A DNA stretch of 64,000 bases, taken from the NCBI GenBank assembly GCA_020845635.1, contig JADLFI010000003.1:1-64000 (forward strand), written 5' to 3'. Of this stretch, positions 36,427 to 46,110 are shown piece after piece (the stretch's first letter is position 1; each line of letters begins with the position of its first letter). The notes under the pieces are model-generated. The model was not told the origin of the DNA and ran no database searches. It saw only the letters and a program-made list of their open reading frames with translations. The DNA comes from Bacteroidia bacterium. Its GTDB lineage: Bacteria > Bacteroidota > Bacteroidia > UBA4408. The position numbers and the translations under genes are program-made.

Positions 36427-37408
36427 AGCCGCAATAACCGCAGTTGGTGGTTATTTGCCCGATGACATATTATCAAATAAAGACCTTGAGAAGTTAGTTG
36501 ACACTACAGACGAGTGGATATTGACCAGAACAGGTATTTCAGAGCGCAGAATATTAAAAGGCGAAGGTAAAGGCACCTCTGATATGTGCGTAGAAGCCGT
36601 AAAAATATTATGTAAAAAGCGAGGAATTGATCCTTCAGAAATTGAATTGCTGATATGCGGTACCGTAACGCCCGATTTTCCATTTCCTGCTACCGCCAAT
36701 GTTATATGCGATAAAGTTGGTGCCAAAAATGCTTGGGGCTTTGATGTTTCTGCCGCATGCTCAGGCTTTATGTTTGGGTTAGTTACCGGAAGTAAATTTA
36801 TTGAATCGGGTGCTCACAAAAAAGTAGTAGTAGTAGGAGGCGATAAAATGTCCTCAATTATTGACTACAGCGACCGTGCCACTTGTGTTATTTTTGGCGA
36901 TGGTGCCGGTGCAGTTTTGCTCGAACCTACTACCGAAGATTTTGGAATTATGGATTCTATATTGCGTACCGATGGCTCAGGTCGTCAGTATCTGCACCAA
37001 AAATCAGGCGGCTCGGTAAGCCCGGCTACACACCAAACCGTAGATGCCAAACAACATTTTGTTTACCAAGAAGGACAAGCCGTGTTTAAGTTTGCCGTAA
37101 CCAATATGGCCGAAGTTTCAGCCGAGATTATGGAAAAAAATAATTTAACCTCTGATAATGTAGCATGGTTAGTGCCTCATCAGGCTAATAAAAGAATTAT
37201 TGATGCCACCGCCCATCGTATGGGTTTAAGCAGCGATAAGGTAATGCTCAATATACAAAAGTACGGAAACACCACTGCGGGTACATTACCCCTATGTTTA
37301 TATGATTATGAGAAACAATTAAAAAAAGGTGATAACATAATATTATCGGCCTTTGGTGGAGGGTTTACCTGGGGATCGGTTTATATAAAATGGGCCTATG
37401 ACAGTTAA
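36410..37408 (+). CDS. fabH: 3-oxoacyl-[ACP] synthase III (FabH)
   Basis: Condenses acetyl- or branched acyl-CoA with malonyl-ACP to start fatty acids. The catalytic triad is visible: Cys117 in [13 protein letters not shown], His in [11 protein letters not shown] and Asn in [12 protein letters not shown]. 332 residues is standard. Bacteroidota FabH often accepts branched primers, but primer choice cannot be read here. Starts inside the end of plsX and is followed after about 100 bp by accB. Confidence 0.96.
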   Translation: MSNKIRAAITAVGGYLPDDILSNKDLEKLVDTTDEWILTRTGISERRILKGEGKGTSDMCVEAVKILCKKRGIDPSEIELLICGTVTPDFPFPATANVICDKVGAKNAWGFDVSAACSGFMFGLVTGSKFIESGAHKKVVVVGGDKMSSIIDYSDRATCVIFGDGAGAVLLEPTTEDFGIMDSILRTDGSGRQYLHQKSGGSVSPATHQTVDAKQHFVYQEGQAVFKFAVTNMAEVSAEIMEKNNLTSDNVAWLVPHQANKRIIDATAHRMGLSSDKVMLNIQKYGNTTAGTLPLCLYDYEKQLKKGDNIILSAFGGGFTWGSVYIKWAYDS

Positions 37409-37477
37409 ATTCTATTATAATGATTTAAAATACAAATTATAATTATTAACAAATATATTAAAAGATGCGAATAAGAT

Positions 37478-37485
37478 TATATTTG
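37478..37485 (+). promoter_or_regulatory. Bacteroidota -7 element (TATATTTG) of accBC
   Basis: TATATTTG lies 28 bp upstream of the accB ATG at 37514, so accB-accC can be transcribed apart from plsX-fabH. Confidence 0.55.
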
Positions 37486-37513
37486 CATTTAAAGAACCTA
37501 AAATCTTAAAAAA

Positions 37514-38023
37514 ATGGAGTTAAAAGAAATCCAAGACCTTATTAAGTTTGTTGCCAAATCAGGCGTTTCAGAAGTAGAACTCGAAAGCAAAGGTTTTAAA
37601 ATTGTAATCAAAACTACAATTCCGCATGATAATGTTAGACATGAGCCTACCTTTATACAAACCTCTGTACCTTTAATGGCACCTCAAGTACAAGCTCCTG
37701 TGGCTACCCCAACTCCTGCTCCGGCAGCAGTTGCACCCGCAGCTGAACCGGCAAAACCTTCACAAGAAACAGCAGACACCTCCAATTTAATTACCGTAAA
37801 ATCACCTATGATAGGTACATTTTACCGTTCGTCAGCTCCTGATAAGCCTCCATTTGTAAATGTTGGCGATGAAGTTAAAACAGGAAAAGTGCTTTGTATA
37901 ATTGAAGCTATGAAATTATTTAATGAAATAGAAAGTGAATTTTCAGGAACTATCGTTAAAGTGCTTGTTGATGATGGTTCTCCGGTAGAATATAATCAAC
38001 CTTTGTTTTTAATTCAACCATAG
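37514..38023 (+). CDS. accB: Biotin carboxyl carrier protein of acetyl-CoA carboxylase
   Basis: 169 residues: N-terminal part (ELKEIQDLIKFVAKSGVSEV), a Pro/Ala-rich flexible linker (about residues 58-88), and a C-terminal biotinyl domain with Lys134 in IIEAMKLFNEIES as the biotinylation site. The thumb-like segment SPMIGTFYRSSAPDKPPF is the usual BCCP type. accC follows 50 bp downstream. Carries the carboxyl group between AccC and AccA/AccD. Confidence 0.96.
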   Translation: MELKEIQDLIKFVAKSGVSEVELESKGFKIVIKTTIPHDNVRHEPTFIQTSVPLMAPQVQAPVATPTPAPAAVAPAAEPAKPSQETADTSNLITVKSPMIGTFYRSSAPDKPPFVNVGDEVKTGKVLCIIEAMKLFNEIESEFSGTIVKVLVDDGSPVEYNQPLFLIQP

Positions 38024-38073
38024 TTTGTTACTAATTATATATTCAGTTTCTTTCAATTAACATTTGAATAGCA

Positions 38074-39417
38074 ATGTTTAAAAAAATATTAATTGCCAAT
38101 AGAGGTGAAATAGCGCTACGTGTTATTCGCACTTGTCGCGAAATGGGCATAAAAACAGTAGCAGTTTATTCAACAGCCGATGTAGAGAGCTTACACGTTA
38201 AGTTTGCCGATGAAGCTGTATGTATAGGCCCTCCTGCCAGTAAAGATTCGTATCTTAAAATATCTAATATAATTTCAGCTGCCGAAATAACCAATGCTGA
38301 TGCTATTCATCCAGGCTATGGCTTTTTATCTGAAAATGCCAAATTTAGTCATATTTGTAAAGAGCATGGCTTTAAGTTTATAGGAGCATCGCCCGAAATG
38401 ATTGAGAAAATGGGTGATAAGGCATCGGCTAAAGAAACCATGACTAAAGCCGGAGTGCCTACTATTCCCGGCTCTGAAGGTTTGTTAGAAAGTGTTGATC
38501 AGGCAAAAAAAATAGCCAAGAAAATTAAATACCCCGTAATACTTAAAGCAACTGCCGGTGGAGGTGGTCGTGGTATGCGTATAGTTTGGAATGAAACCGA
38601 ATTGGAAAAGGCTTGGGACAGTGCCCGACAAGAAGCAGCCGCTGCCTTTGGAAATGATGGAATGTATTTGGAGAAATACATTGAAGAGCCACGTCATATT
38701 GAAATACAAATTGTAGGAGACCAATATGGAAAAGCCTGTCACTTGAGTGAGAGAGATTGCTCTGTTCAACGCAGGCATCAAAAATTAACCGAAGAAACCC
38801 CTTCGCCATTTATGACTGATAAATTACGCGAGGCTATGGGAGAAGCAGCCATTAAAGCTGCCTTAGCAGTTAACTACGAAGGGGTAGGTACAGTTGAATT
38901 TTTGGTTGACAAACACAGAAATTTCTATTTTATGGAAATGAATACCAGAATTCAGGTGGAGCACCCAATTACTGAAGAAGTAATTAACTACGATTTAATA
39001 CGTGAGCAAATATTGGTGGCTGCCGGTGTACCTATTAGCGGACGTAACTATTTCCCACAACTGCATGCCATTGAATGTAGAATTAATGCCGAAGATCCGG
39101 GAAATAATTTCAGGCCTTCACCGGGCAAAATTACAAATCTACATGTTCCCGGTGGTCATGGCGTTAGAGTTGACTCGCACGTTTATGCAGGTTATACCAT
39201 TCCGCCCAATTATGATAGTATGATTGCCAAACTAATAACCGTTGCGCAAACTCGCGATGAGGCTATTAATAAAATGTACCGCGCTTTAAGCGAATTTGTC
39301 ATTGAGGGGGTAAAAACAACTATACCTTTTCATCTTAAACTTATGCAAGATCCTAAATACATTGAAGGTGAATATACCACCAAATTTATGGAAAGCTTTG
39401 ATTTAAGCGATTTGTAA
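38074..39417 (+). CDS. accC: Biotin carboxylase subunit of acetyl-CoA carboxylase
   Basis: ATP-grasp enzyme carboxylating biotin on AccB. Visible: start [48 protein letters not shown] (glycine-rich ATP loop), [27 protein letters not shown] and [18 protein letters not shown]. 447 residues is the stand-alone AccC length. A strong bidirectional terminator follows. Confidence 0.97.
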   Translation: MFKKILIANRGEIALRVIRTCREMGIKTVAVYSTADVESLHVKFADEAVCIGPPASKDSYLKISNIISAAEITNADAIHPGYGFLSENAKFSHICKEHGFKFIGASPEMIEKMGDKASAKETMTKAGVPTIPGSEGLLESVDQAKKIAKKIKYPVILKATAGGGGRGMRIVWNETELEKAWDSARQEAAAAFGNDGMYLEKYIEEPRHIEIQIVGDQYGKACHLSERDCSVQRRHQKLTEETPSPFMTDKLREAMGEAAIKAALAVNYEGVGTVEFLVDKHRNFYFMEMNTRIQVEHPITEEVINYDLIREQILVAAGVPISGRNYFPQLHAIECRINAEDPGNNFRPSPGKITNLHVPGGHGVRVDSHVYAGYTIPPNYDSMIAKLITVAQTRDEAINKMYRALSEFVIEGVKTTIPFHLKLMQDPKYIEGEYTTKFMESFDLSDL

Positions 39418-39436
39418 TTATAAACACCAATAAACC

Positions 39437-39473
39437 AAAAGGGGGAATTTATTATAAATAAATTCCCCCTTTT
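39437..39473. terminator. Bidirectional Rho-independent terminator
   Basis: 15-bp perfect stem (39437-39451 with 39459-39473) built on GGGGGAATTTA, flanked by A4 and T4. It lies between accC and the convergent head-GIN gene and can serve both. Confidence 0.85.
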
Positions 39474-39493
39474 GTGCTTCGGTAATGCCTCTA

Positions 39494-40930
39494 TTAAAAA
39501 GGAATTAAAGTAATACCTACCTGAAAAGGATATAATTTTGGTCCTTTTCCTGATTTATACAGTTCTGACAAATTATAATTGGCAAATAAATTTACCTTCC
39601 CATAGCCTATACGTGCTGTTAAACCATATTGAAAAGGATTCAAATTTAAATTACTTTTAAGAATATCGCGCTTATCAGCACCACGTAATGTGTAAACTTG
39701 CTTTTGGCGACTTCCTAACTTTAAACCTCCTTGCACCCCTATAGCAAAATGAAACGATTTATTATTTTTTTCATTGGTATTGAAATGCAATAGTAACGGC
39801 ACGGTCAAATAACTTGCTTTAATCATGTTTTTGGCATAAGAGTGAGCCGCCAAATAGGTATGAATAGAATCATGGTAAACATCATGATTATAGTTATTAT
39901 CAAACATAAAACGGTTAAATTGAAAACCTAATCCGGTTGTAAGCGAGATATTGTTTTTGTATAAACTAATATTACGTTCAATAAGATTTAAATTGATAAC
40001 ATTGCTTCGCAAATAATCTAAACTATATGCAGATGTTCCTGTTAAACTAGTATTAAACATTTTGTTGCTATATGCATTAAAGCCTAATTCAAAACCGGCC
40101 CAAATATTTTTAATACTTTTTGTACTACTTTTTTGCTTCTCTTTTTCATCTTCATCTTCAATAATAATTATTTTACGATTACCTAAACTTAATTTAGTAG
40201 TATCTCCTGTGTTACTTTCAACACTAATAGTGGAAGTATTACTTTCATTATGATGTCCTATTTGAGTTTCAGATATTGAACCCGAGCCAGTAATGCTTAT
40301 ACCGCTTATTTCAGGTTTCCCAATATACTTAATTGAACCGCTTCCTAAAACTTCAGCGCGAAGCTGTTTTTGTGCGTTTAATACGATATCACCGCTTCCA
40401 AATACAGCAGCCTCGGCATTTTGCGCCATCATATTTTCGGCTATAATATCACCCGAACCGCTAACTTGGGCTTTTATTTCGTCACTGCTACCTGCTAAAT
40501 TCATAGCTCCTGAGCCTTCTACGTTGGCAACTAATTTTTGAGCCTTTAACTTCATCGCTATACTACCCGAGCCAACTACCCTTAATTCAATATTTTCGGT
40601 ACTAAACTCATTCGCAGTACTTATATCTGAGCTTCCCAGCACTTCAATATGATTAATATTTTTACAATTAATATATACTTTCTTAGGAAATTGTTTGCTT
40701 TTATCAGTACTCACGGTAAGCGTTCCATTGTTTACTTCCATACTCAGATGGCTGCCGTTTGGTTCAATACTATAAGAATTGTTTTCGGCATGGTTTAAGA
40801 TTACCTCTGTTGATGTATTTACAACTAATTTATTGAAATTATCAAGAGAAATTTCCTGTGCTTTTAATAAGCCTATAGCTGCAAGTAAGAGGTAAAGAGA
40901 TAAAACTGTTTTGATTAGATTCGCTTTCAT
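39494..40930 (-). CDS. Head-GIN (DUF2807) domain fused to outer-membrane beta-barrel
   Basis: 478 residues from the ATG at 40930, which begins a good signal peptide (TVLSLYLLLAAIGLLKAQ); an upstream in-frame start would add 30 residues and spoil it. Residues ~25-215 form a DUF2807 'auto-transporter adhesin, head GIN' domain with seven loosely repeated G-S-G/S units (VVGSGSIAM, VEGSGAMNL, VSGSGDIIA, VFGSGDIVL, VLGSGSIKY). A charged hinge (KIIIIEDEDEKEKQK) leads to a C-terminal region (~265-478) of amphipathic strands ending PFQVGITLIPF, like PorT-type barrels. A surface-exposed beta-helix anchored by its own barrel is inferred. Confidence 0.8.
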   Translation of the reverse strand: MKANLIKTVLSLYLLLAAIGLLKAQEISLDNFNKLVVNTSTEVILNHAENNSYSIEPNGSHLSMEVNNGTLTVSTDKSKQFPKKVYINCKNINHIEVLGSSDISTANEFSTENIELRVVGSGSIAMKLKAQKLVANVEGSGAMNLAGSSDEIKAQVSGSGDIIAENMMAQNAEAAVFGSGDIVLNAQKQLRAEVLGSGSIKYIGKPEISGISITGSGSISETQIGHHNESNTSTISVESNTGDTTKLSLGNRKIIIIEDEDEKEKQKSSTKSIKNIWAGFELGFNAYSNKMFNTSLTGTSAYSLDYLRSNVINLNLIERNISLYKNNISLTTGLGFQFNRFMFDNNYNHDVYHDSIHTYLAAHSYAKNMIKASYLTVPLLLHFNTNEKNNKSFHFAIGVQGGLKLGSRQKQVYTLRGADKRDILKSNLNLNPFQYGLTARIGYGKVNLFANYNLSELYKSGKGPKLYPFQVGITLIPF

Positions 40931-41029
40931 TTTGATAGTTTTGATTATGATTAAATACTTTTTTATGAATTTGATTTGACCGTATGACGCTGGACTTAAT
41001 AAATAGTTACAGCCAATCATAATTTTTTT

Positions 41030-41037
41030 TACTTTTG
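41030..41037 (+). promoter_or_regulatory. Bacteroidota -7 element (TACTTTTG)
   Basis: TACTTTTG lies 43 bp upstream of the GTG start of the gene at 41081. No well-placed -33 TTG seen. Confidence 0.45.
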
Positions 41038-41080
41038 AGAATTCTTTTTTTGCCTATATATCATAAAACCCTTATAAATA

Positions 41081-41878
41081 GTGAATTTTTACAAGATATT
41101 TTTTAGTCTGATTTTTTTTCAAATAAGTTCAATTTCTTTAAGTTCGGCTCTAGAAAGTAACCCTTTTCAGCAAGAAACCGGCTTATACTTATTGTGGGGG
41201 TACAACAAAGATTATTTTTCTAAAAGTGATATTCACTTTAAAAACTCACGTTCTGATAATTACAACTTTACCTTATTTAACTGTAAAGCTATTGACCGCC
41301 CTGGTTTCAAGAATATACTTAATACTGATATTTCTATTCCGCAATATGTTTATCGTATTGGTTATTACTTTACGAAAAAAAGCCAATGGGGTATAGAAAT
41401 AAACTTTGATCATGCCAAATATATTGTATATGATAATCAGACCCTACGTTTGAAAGGGGAAATAAGAGGAAAGCAAATTGATACCGATACCTTAATTACT
41501 AATAATTTTATTCACCTGGAGCATACTAATGGGGCTAATTATTTAATGGGCAATGTATTATATCGCATATCGCTTTATCAATGGGCTCAACAAAAAAGTG
41601 GTTTGTCATTAATATTTAAAACCGGAATGGGCACAGTTATTCCTAAAAGTGATGTAACTTTTATGGGTGAAAGAATGGACAACAAATTCCATATAGCAGG
41701 TTTTATTGTTGGAGAAGAAATAACCCTGAGATATAAAATATATAAAGGCTTAATTACCGAATTCAGCAGCAAGAATGCTTATGCCAATTATTTTAATGCT
41801 TTGGGAGTAGGCTCTGCAAAGGTAAGTCATGATTTTTATACTACTATGCTTATTTTAACTATGGGCTATCAGTTTTAA
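41081..41878 (+). CDS. Putative outer-membrane protein
   Basis: 265 residues from a GTG start, chosen because it gives a signal peptide (IFFSLIFFQISSISLSSA). The mature part shows alternating strands such as YVYRIGYYFTKKSQWGIEIN, ANYLMGNVLYRISLY and a C-terminal strand LILTMGYQF ending in aromatic Phe, typical of outer-membrane barrels. No named family recognised. It is divergent from the head-GIN barrel gene, with 150 bp between the two starts, and converges on an esterase gene. Confidence 0.7.
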   Translation: MNFYKIFFSLIFFQISSISLSSALESNPFQQETGLYLLWGYNKDYFSKSDIHFKNSRSDNYNFTLFNCKAIDRPGFKNILNTDISIPQYVYRIGYYFTKKSQWGIEINFDHAKYIVYDNQTLRLKGEIRGKQIDTDTLITNNFIHLEHTNGANYLMGNVLYRISLYQWAQQKSGLSLIFKTGMGTVIPKSDVTFMGERMDNKFHIAGFIVGEEITLRYKIYKGLITEFSSKNAYANYFNALGVGSAKVSHDFYTTMLILTMGYQF

Positions 41879-41892
41879 TCCTTCTAATAAAA

Positions 41893-42660
41893 TTATACAA
41901 AAAATGTAGTAAAGGCTTTAAACAAGGCTTGAGGATTTTCGGCATGTACCCAATGTCCTGAATTTGGAATATTTATGAGTTGTGACTTGGGATAAATGCT
42001 TTTTATAAGTTCTTCATCAGTTGAAGTAATATAGTTTGATTTTTCTCCTCTTACGAACAAGGTAGGGATATTTATTTGTGTTTCTGTATTATGTGGTGTA
42101 GCCTCACCAACATTCTCAATATCTCTGAAAATTACAGGTAAATTAAATCGCCACCCCAAATGATTATCATTTACCCAGTATAAGTTCTTCAACAAAAACT
42201 GTCGTGTTCCAAAATCATTAATATATTTTTGAATATGTTCATCGGCCTCTTTCCTCGATTTAAGTATGTTAAAGTCTAAACTGCACAAAGCTTCCAAAAT
42301 TGTTTGATGGTGCGGTTTATAATACTTTGGTGCTATGTCAATAACCATCATTTTTCGGATACGTTCAGGATACATTTCAGACATTTTCATGGCAGTTTTC
42401 CCTCCCATACTGTGTCCGGCTAAATAAACATTATTTAGTTGGTGTATGTTACAAAACTCTTCTACATCATCAGCCATTACCTTATAATTCCACTCGTTGC
42501 TGTGTGGCGATTGACCATGATTACGCAAATCAATTAAATAAACCGTATAATGTTCTCCCAACTGTTTGGCTAAAGTAAACCAGTTATCGCCACTGCCAAA
42601 TAGCCCATGAAGTATTAATAAGGGACTCCCCTCTCCTATTACCTTACTATATAAATTCAT
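41893..42660 (-). CDS. Alpha/beta hydrolase, YbfF-type esterase
   Basis: 255 residues, cytoplasmic. N-terminal LLILHGLFGSGDNWF provides the oxyanion-hole HG motif; LIDLRNHGQSPHS is the typical strand of the YbfF/ABHD11-like group; the nucleophile is in YLAGHSMGGKTAM; the acid lies after LFVRGEKSNYI and the His in IPNSGHWVHAENP. The family hydrolyses short-chain acyl esters or thioesters; the true substrate is unknown. Confidence 0.88.
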   Translation of the reverse strand: MNLYSKVIGEGSPLLILHGLFGSGDNWFTLAKQLGEHYTVYLIDLRNHGQSPHSNEWNYKVMADDVEEFCNIHQLNNVYLAGHSMGGKTAMKMSEMYPERIRKMMVIDIAPKYYKPHHQTILEALCSLDFNILKSRKEADEHIQKYINDFGTRQFLLKNLYWVNDNHLGWRFNLPVIFRDIENVGEATPHNTETQINIPTLFVRGEKSNYITSTDEELIKSIYPKSQLINIPNSGHWVHAENPQALFKAFTTFFV

Positions 42661-43027
42661 AAAATGTAAATTTATTAAAGATATTACCTATAAAATATTA
42701 TCAGTGTTGTTACCTGCTCAACTATAAACCTTGTCTGTTGTGCGAATTTTGCCCATTTTTATCAATTAGCAAATATAGTTATACGCAGTGGTTTCAGAAA
42801 TAGAAATAATAATAAAAGATAATTTGTTGAATATTACTTAAAACCTTTAGGGCATTAGATGCCAATTTTGTGGAATTTAATTAGCAATTTATTGATATTT
42901 TTTTAATACTGATAACTATAATTAAGAGTAATTATTCGGGATATATTTTGTACATTTGTACGCCTTTTTAAAGGGCATAGTTGGAGAATCAATAATTTCA
43001 AATAAACCTATAATTAATAAAAATTAC
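42661..43027. other. Intergenic region upstream of GAPDH, with -7 element
   Basis: 367 bp between divergent genes. TACATTTG at 42951-42958 is a fair -7 element for the GAPDH gene, about 70 bp before its ATG. An in-frame TTG at 42956 sits inside that element and is not a likely start. No riboswitch or RNA gene recognised. Confidence 0.5.
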
Positions 43028-44491
43028 ATGGAAACACTTCAAGCAAAATCAGATTACGAGTTAAAACTTGATGAATGGATTAAAGATGAAAAAGCAGCCA
43101 TCCAATTTATCAACGTTACGGGGCACCTTTGGTTCGATAAATCAGTAGAACTGATATTATTCAGAAATCAGTTGGTTGACCGTAGTGCCAGTGAAATATT
43201 AAATTTACACCAGTATGCTCATAATGTGGTAAAACAGCCTATAAACATAACCGACACTTTGGCCTTAGCACAAGCTATTGACGCTTTGCCTGCTATAGCT
43301 CCTGCCCGAATTGATATTGGGCGATTAGGTTCCGAATGGTTGCAACAAAAAAATAGTGGTATTAGTGTAAGCGACTTTGTAAAAAAACAATTAAAAGATT
43401 TTACCACTAGCGCAAGTGCTGATTTTGCTCCTAAAGACGTTATTCTTTATGGTTTTGGCCGTATTGGTCGTTTGGCGGCACGCGAATTAATTGCTCAAGC
43501 CGGAAAAGGAGAACAATTAAGATTACGTGCAATTGTTACCCGCTCAAATTCTAATGAAGATATTGTTAAAAGAGCCGATTTATTAAGAACCGACTCGGTA
43601 CATGGTCCGTTTCCCGGAACTGTAATTGAGGATTTTGAAAGTAAATCTTTAATTGTTAACGGTCATAAAATTGCCATGATTGCTGCCAATAAACCTGAAG
43701 ATATTGATTACACCTTATATGGAATTAATAATGCCTTATTAATTGACAACACCGGAATAGCCCGCGACCGTGAAGGTTTAGGCAAACATTTAAAAGCTAA
43801 AGGTGTTTCAAAAGTATTATTAACCGCACCCGGAAAAGGCGATATCCCTAATATAGTACATGGCGTTAATAACGGTTCATGGAATGCTGATGAAAATATA
43901 TATTCAGCTGCTTCGTGTACCACTAATGCTATTGTTCCGGTACTCAAAGTTATTTCTGATAAGCTGGGAATTGAAAGAGGACACATTGAAACCATACACT
44001 CATACACCAACGACCAAAATTTATTAGATAACTATCATGCCAAATACCGCAGAGGACGCTCAGCCGCTTTAAATATGGTAATTACCGAAACCGGTGCTGA
44101 TAAGGCTGTTGCCAAGGTATTGCCTCACTTGGCGGGTAAACTTACCGGAAACGCAGTAAGAGTACCAACCCCAGATGTTTCATTGGCTATTTTGAATTTA
44201 AATATCAGTACAAGCAGCACCAAGGAAGATGTAAACGAAATTATGCGTTCAGCTGCGCTAAACGGACAATTAGTGGAACAAATCCAATATTCAAATAGTA
44301 ATGAATTAGTATCTACCGATTTAGTAGGAAATTCGTGTGCTTCAATTTTTGACAGTCCGGCTACCATAGTATCAAAAGACGGAAAGAGCTTAGTATTATA
44401 CGTTTGGTACGATAATGAGTATGGTTACACCCGACAGGTTATTCGTTTATCTAAAGAGCTTGCCGGTGTTATCCGAATGAGATATTATTAA
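43028..44491 (+). CDS. Long-form glyceraldehyde-3-phosphate dehydrogenase
   Basis: NAD(P)-dependent oxidation and phosphorylation of glyceraldehyde-3-phosphate. The Rossmann motif VILYGFGRIGRLAARELI begins only near residue 137, so a ~130-residue N-terminal extension precedes the usual GAPDH start. The catalytic Cys297 is in AASCTTNAIVP, the helper His in TIHSYTNDQNLLD, and RGRSAALNMVITETGA and WYDNEYGYTRQV complete the fold. The extension is mostly helical and has no signal peptide. 487 residues matches the long GAPDH type I recall in some Bacteroidota. A terminator follows directly, so it is monocistronic. Confidence 0.93.
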   Translation: METLQAKSDYELKLDEWIKDEKAAIQFINVTGHLWFDKSVELILFRNQLVDRSASEILNLHQYAHNVVKQPINITDTLALAQAIDALPAIAPARIDIGRLGSEWLQQKNSGISVSDFVKKQLKDFTTSASADFAPKDVILYGFGRIGRLAARELIAQAGKGEQLRLRAIVTRSNSNEDIVKRADLLRTDSVHGPFPGTVIEDFESKSLIVNGHKIAMIAANKPEDIDYTLYGINNALLIDNTGIARDREGLGKHLKAKGVSKVLLTAPGKGDIPNIVHGVNNGSWNADENIYSAASCTTNAIVPVLKVISDKLGIERGHIETIHSYTNDQNLLDNYHAKYRRGRSAALNMVITETGADKAVAKVLPHLAGKLTGNAVRVPTPDVSLAILNLNISTSSTKEDVNEIMRSAALNGQLVEQIQYSNSNELVSTDLVGNSCASIFDSPATIVSKDGKSLVLYVWYDNEYGYTRQVIRLSKELAGVIRMRYY

Positions 44492-44510
44492 ATCTCTGTA
44501 ATTTCTTTCA

Positions 44511-44543
44511 AAAAGCAGCGTTAATTGACGCTGCTTTTTTTTT
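44511..44543 (+). terminator. Rho-independent terminator after GAPDH
   Basis: AAAAGCAGCGT (44511-44521) pairs with ACGCTGCTTTT (44528-44538), followed by more T to 44543. Confidence 0.9.
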
Positions 44544-44950
44544 ATAATCTAACTACCGAGTATTACCTTGGGAATAATGTACTTGGCATACTTCTCAGTA
44601 TTTTACATTACTTATTGAATTTATAGAACTAAAGTATTACATGTTGAGACAATGCTACAACTAATGAAATAATAATGTTTTAGGTATGCCTAGAAGATTG
44701 ATTGCATTAAAAGAATAAAAATTTACCAACCATTTCATTACTTGATTCATATATATATATTTCATCATACTCTCGATAGATTTAAACTCGTATTGATAAT
44801 AGTATTTATGCTTACAAAACATCAAATCAACATTATTATATTCTGAAATTGGGTATTATTATACTACAGTGGATTATTTTAAGGCAAATTATAAACTTTC
44901 ATATTTTTCATATACCTGCTTGATTCAAATATTTTCGTTGGGGTATAAAC

Positions 44951-44988
44951 ACAAAAAAACCGCTTGAAAATTCAAGCGGTTTTTTTGT
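44951..44988. terminator. Strong bidirectional terminator for the lipoprotein gene
   Basis: 18-bp perfect inverted repeat (44951-44968 with 44971-44988) with core CCGCTTGAA/TTCAAGCGG and seven A / seven T flanks. It lies just after the minus-strand lipoprotein stop. Confidence 0.9.
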
Positions 44989-45008
44989 AATATTATTTCT
45001 GCTTTAAA

Positions 45009-45800
45009 TTACTTAGCAGCTAATTTTAAAGAAATAGTACCTTTACCGGTATTAGGACCATATTTAGTAGTTGTTGTAGTACCACCAGAAGTACTAGAAG
45101 AGCTACCATTATAAGAATTATCTACAGTACCATCACCAACGATTTCGTCTTTAGCTAAACGAGATAAGTGAATAACTTCAGTATTTTCATTGTTTGCGTA
45201 GGTATAAGTATCATCACTAGAATATGCGTAATTACCACCTGAAGTACTCTTGCTATCATATTTATATTGCTCTTTGGTAATAGATAATAATAAACTTTCT
45301 TTGTTCTTATCTTCGGTAGTTTTGTTTTTACCTAAGAAATACCAAATACCTGATTGGGTAACAACTTCTGTAATATCAACTGCATCAGTACTTGTAGTAC
45401 CACCGGAAGTACTGGTAACTGAAGTCCATTTAATAGTAGAGGTAGATGACCAAGTACCATCTTTTTCAAAGGTGTAAGAAAAATCACTTACAGTACCTGT
45501 GTAAACATCAGTTTCTGTAGAAGTAACACCACCACCGGCTTGAGTATCAACTACTTCTCTCTTAGCAGAGTTACCACTGTAAGTAAGTTTAGTATTAAGT
45601 GTTCTGGTAGAAGTTGTTGTACCATTATAAGTAGTAACATCTGTTACATCAGTAGTGTAGTCAGATACTTTCCACTCGCGTGCAATACGGCCTTTTCTTG
45701 ATTTTAAAGATAATCCCGGATCGTCATCACCTTTTTTACAAGCTGTAAAAGAAGAAGCTACAACTAAGATAGCTAATGCTGCTTTTGTTAAATTTTTCAT
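45009..45800 (-). CDS. Thr/Ser/Gly-rich lipoprotein of unknown function
   Basis: 263 residues with a clear lipoprotein signal (AALAILVVASSFTACKKG, lipidated Cys at FTAC). The mature protein starts with a charged linker and KGRIAREWKVSDYTTD, similar to the 'l.g.Wkv...' start I recall in Bacteroidota lipocalin-like lipoproteins. The rest is very rich in Thr, Ser and Gly, with three copies of a TSGG-centred motif (TSTSGGTTSTD, SKSTSGGNYAYS, SSSTSGGTTTTTK). No catalytic motif. It is preceded by one of the best-matching promoters in the window and followed by a strong terminator, suggesting high expression as a single gene. Confidence 0.8.
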   Translation of the reverse strand: MKNLTKAALAILVVASSFTACKKGDDDPGLSLKSRKGRIAREWKVSDYTTDVTDVTTYNGTTTSTRTLNTKLTYSGNSAKREVVDTQAGGGVTSTETDVYTGTVSDFSYTFEKDGTWSSTSTIKWTSVTSTSGGTTSTDAVDITEVVTQSGIWYFLGKNKTTEDKNKESLLLSITKEQYKYDSKSTSGGNYAYSSDDTYTYANNENTEVIHLSRLAKDEIVGDGTVDNSYNGSSSSTSGGTTTTTKYGPNTGKGTISLKLAAK

Positions 45801-45843
45801 TTGTTTTTAGTTTTTGGTTAGTTATTTGATTATAAATTTGGCG

Positions 45844-45874
45844 CAAAAGTAGGTTATTTTTTTTATCTCACAAA
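45844..45874 (-). promoter_or_regulatory. Consensus-like Bacteroidota promoter (TTTG, 19 bp, TACTTTTG)
   Basis: On the minus strand TTTG (45874-45871), a 19-bp spacer and TACTTTTG (45851-45844) match the -33/-7 consensus well. About 43 bp upstream of the lipoprotein ATG. Confidence 0.75.
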
Positions 45875-46102
45875 AAATCTTATTCAAAAATTATTGTTAA
45901 TAAATTGCACTAAGTGGCTTTTTTGGGGCACAAACACAAGTAAAACAAACGATTAAGTGTATTAATTAAACACAATATAAACTCTATATAAGTAGCTAAA
46001 TTCTGAGAAATATGAAATTATTTGATAAAAACTGTTTAATAGATTACATAAAAGATAAATAAATTGGACAATGAACTCTTATATATTTAAACGAATAATC
46101 AG

Positions 46103-46110
46103 TAACTTTG
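46103..46110 (+). promoter_or_regulatory. Bacteroidota -7 element (TAACTTTG) of ribBA
   Basis: TAACTTTG lies 15 bp before the ribBA ATG at 46126, giving an almost leaderless transcript. No well-spaced -33 TTG. Confidence 0.55.

Larger units (their letters stand above)
44492..45008. other. Intergenic region between convergent genes
   Basis: 517 bp bounded by two terminators. The middle (44544-44950) is very AT-rich, with a short AT-dinucleotide run near 44750. I see no ORF, RNA gene or repeat there. Confidence 0.5.

Noticed and set aside
38485..38809. Three overlapping minus-strand ORFs inside accC
   Set aside because: Antisense to highly conserved ATP-grasp coding sequence; no promoter or family motif.
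42956..43027. TTG-initiated extension of GAPDH
   Set aside because: The TTG lies inside the TACATTTG promoter element; ATG 43028 is the better start.
43708..44367. Minus-strand ORFs of 80-100 codons inside GAPDH
   Set aside because: Antisense shadows of a gene with a full set of catalytic motifs.
44740..44770. Short AT-dinucleotide run
   Set aside because: Only a few units in a very AT-rich gap; not a meaningful repeat.
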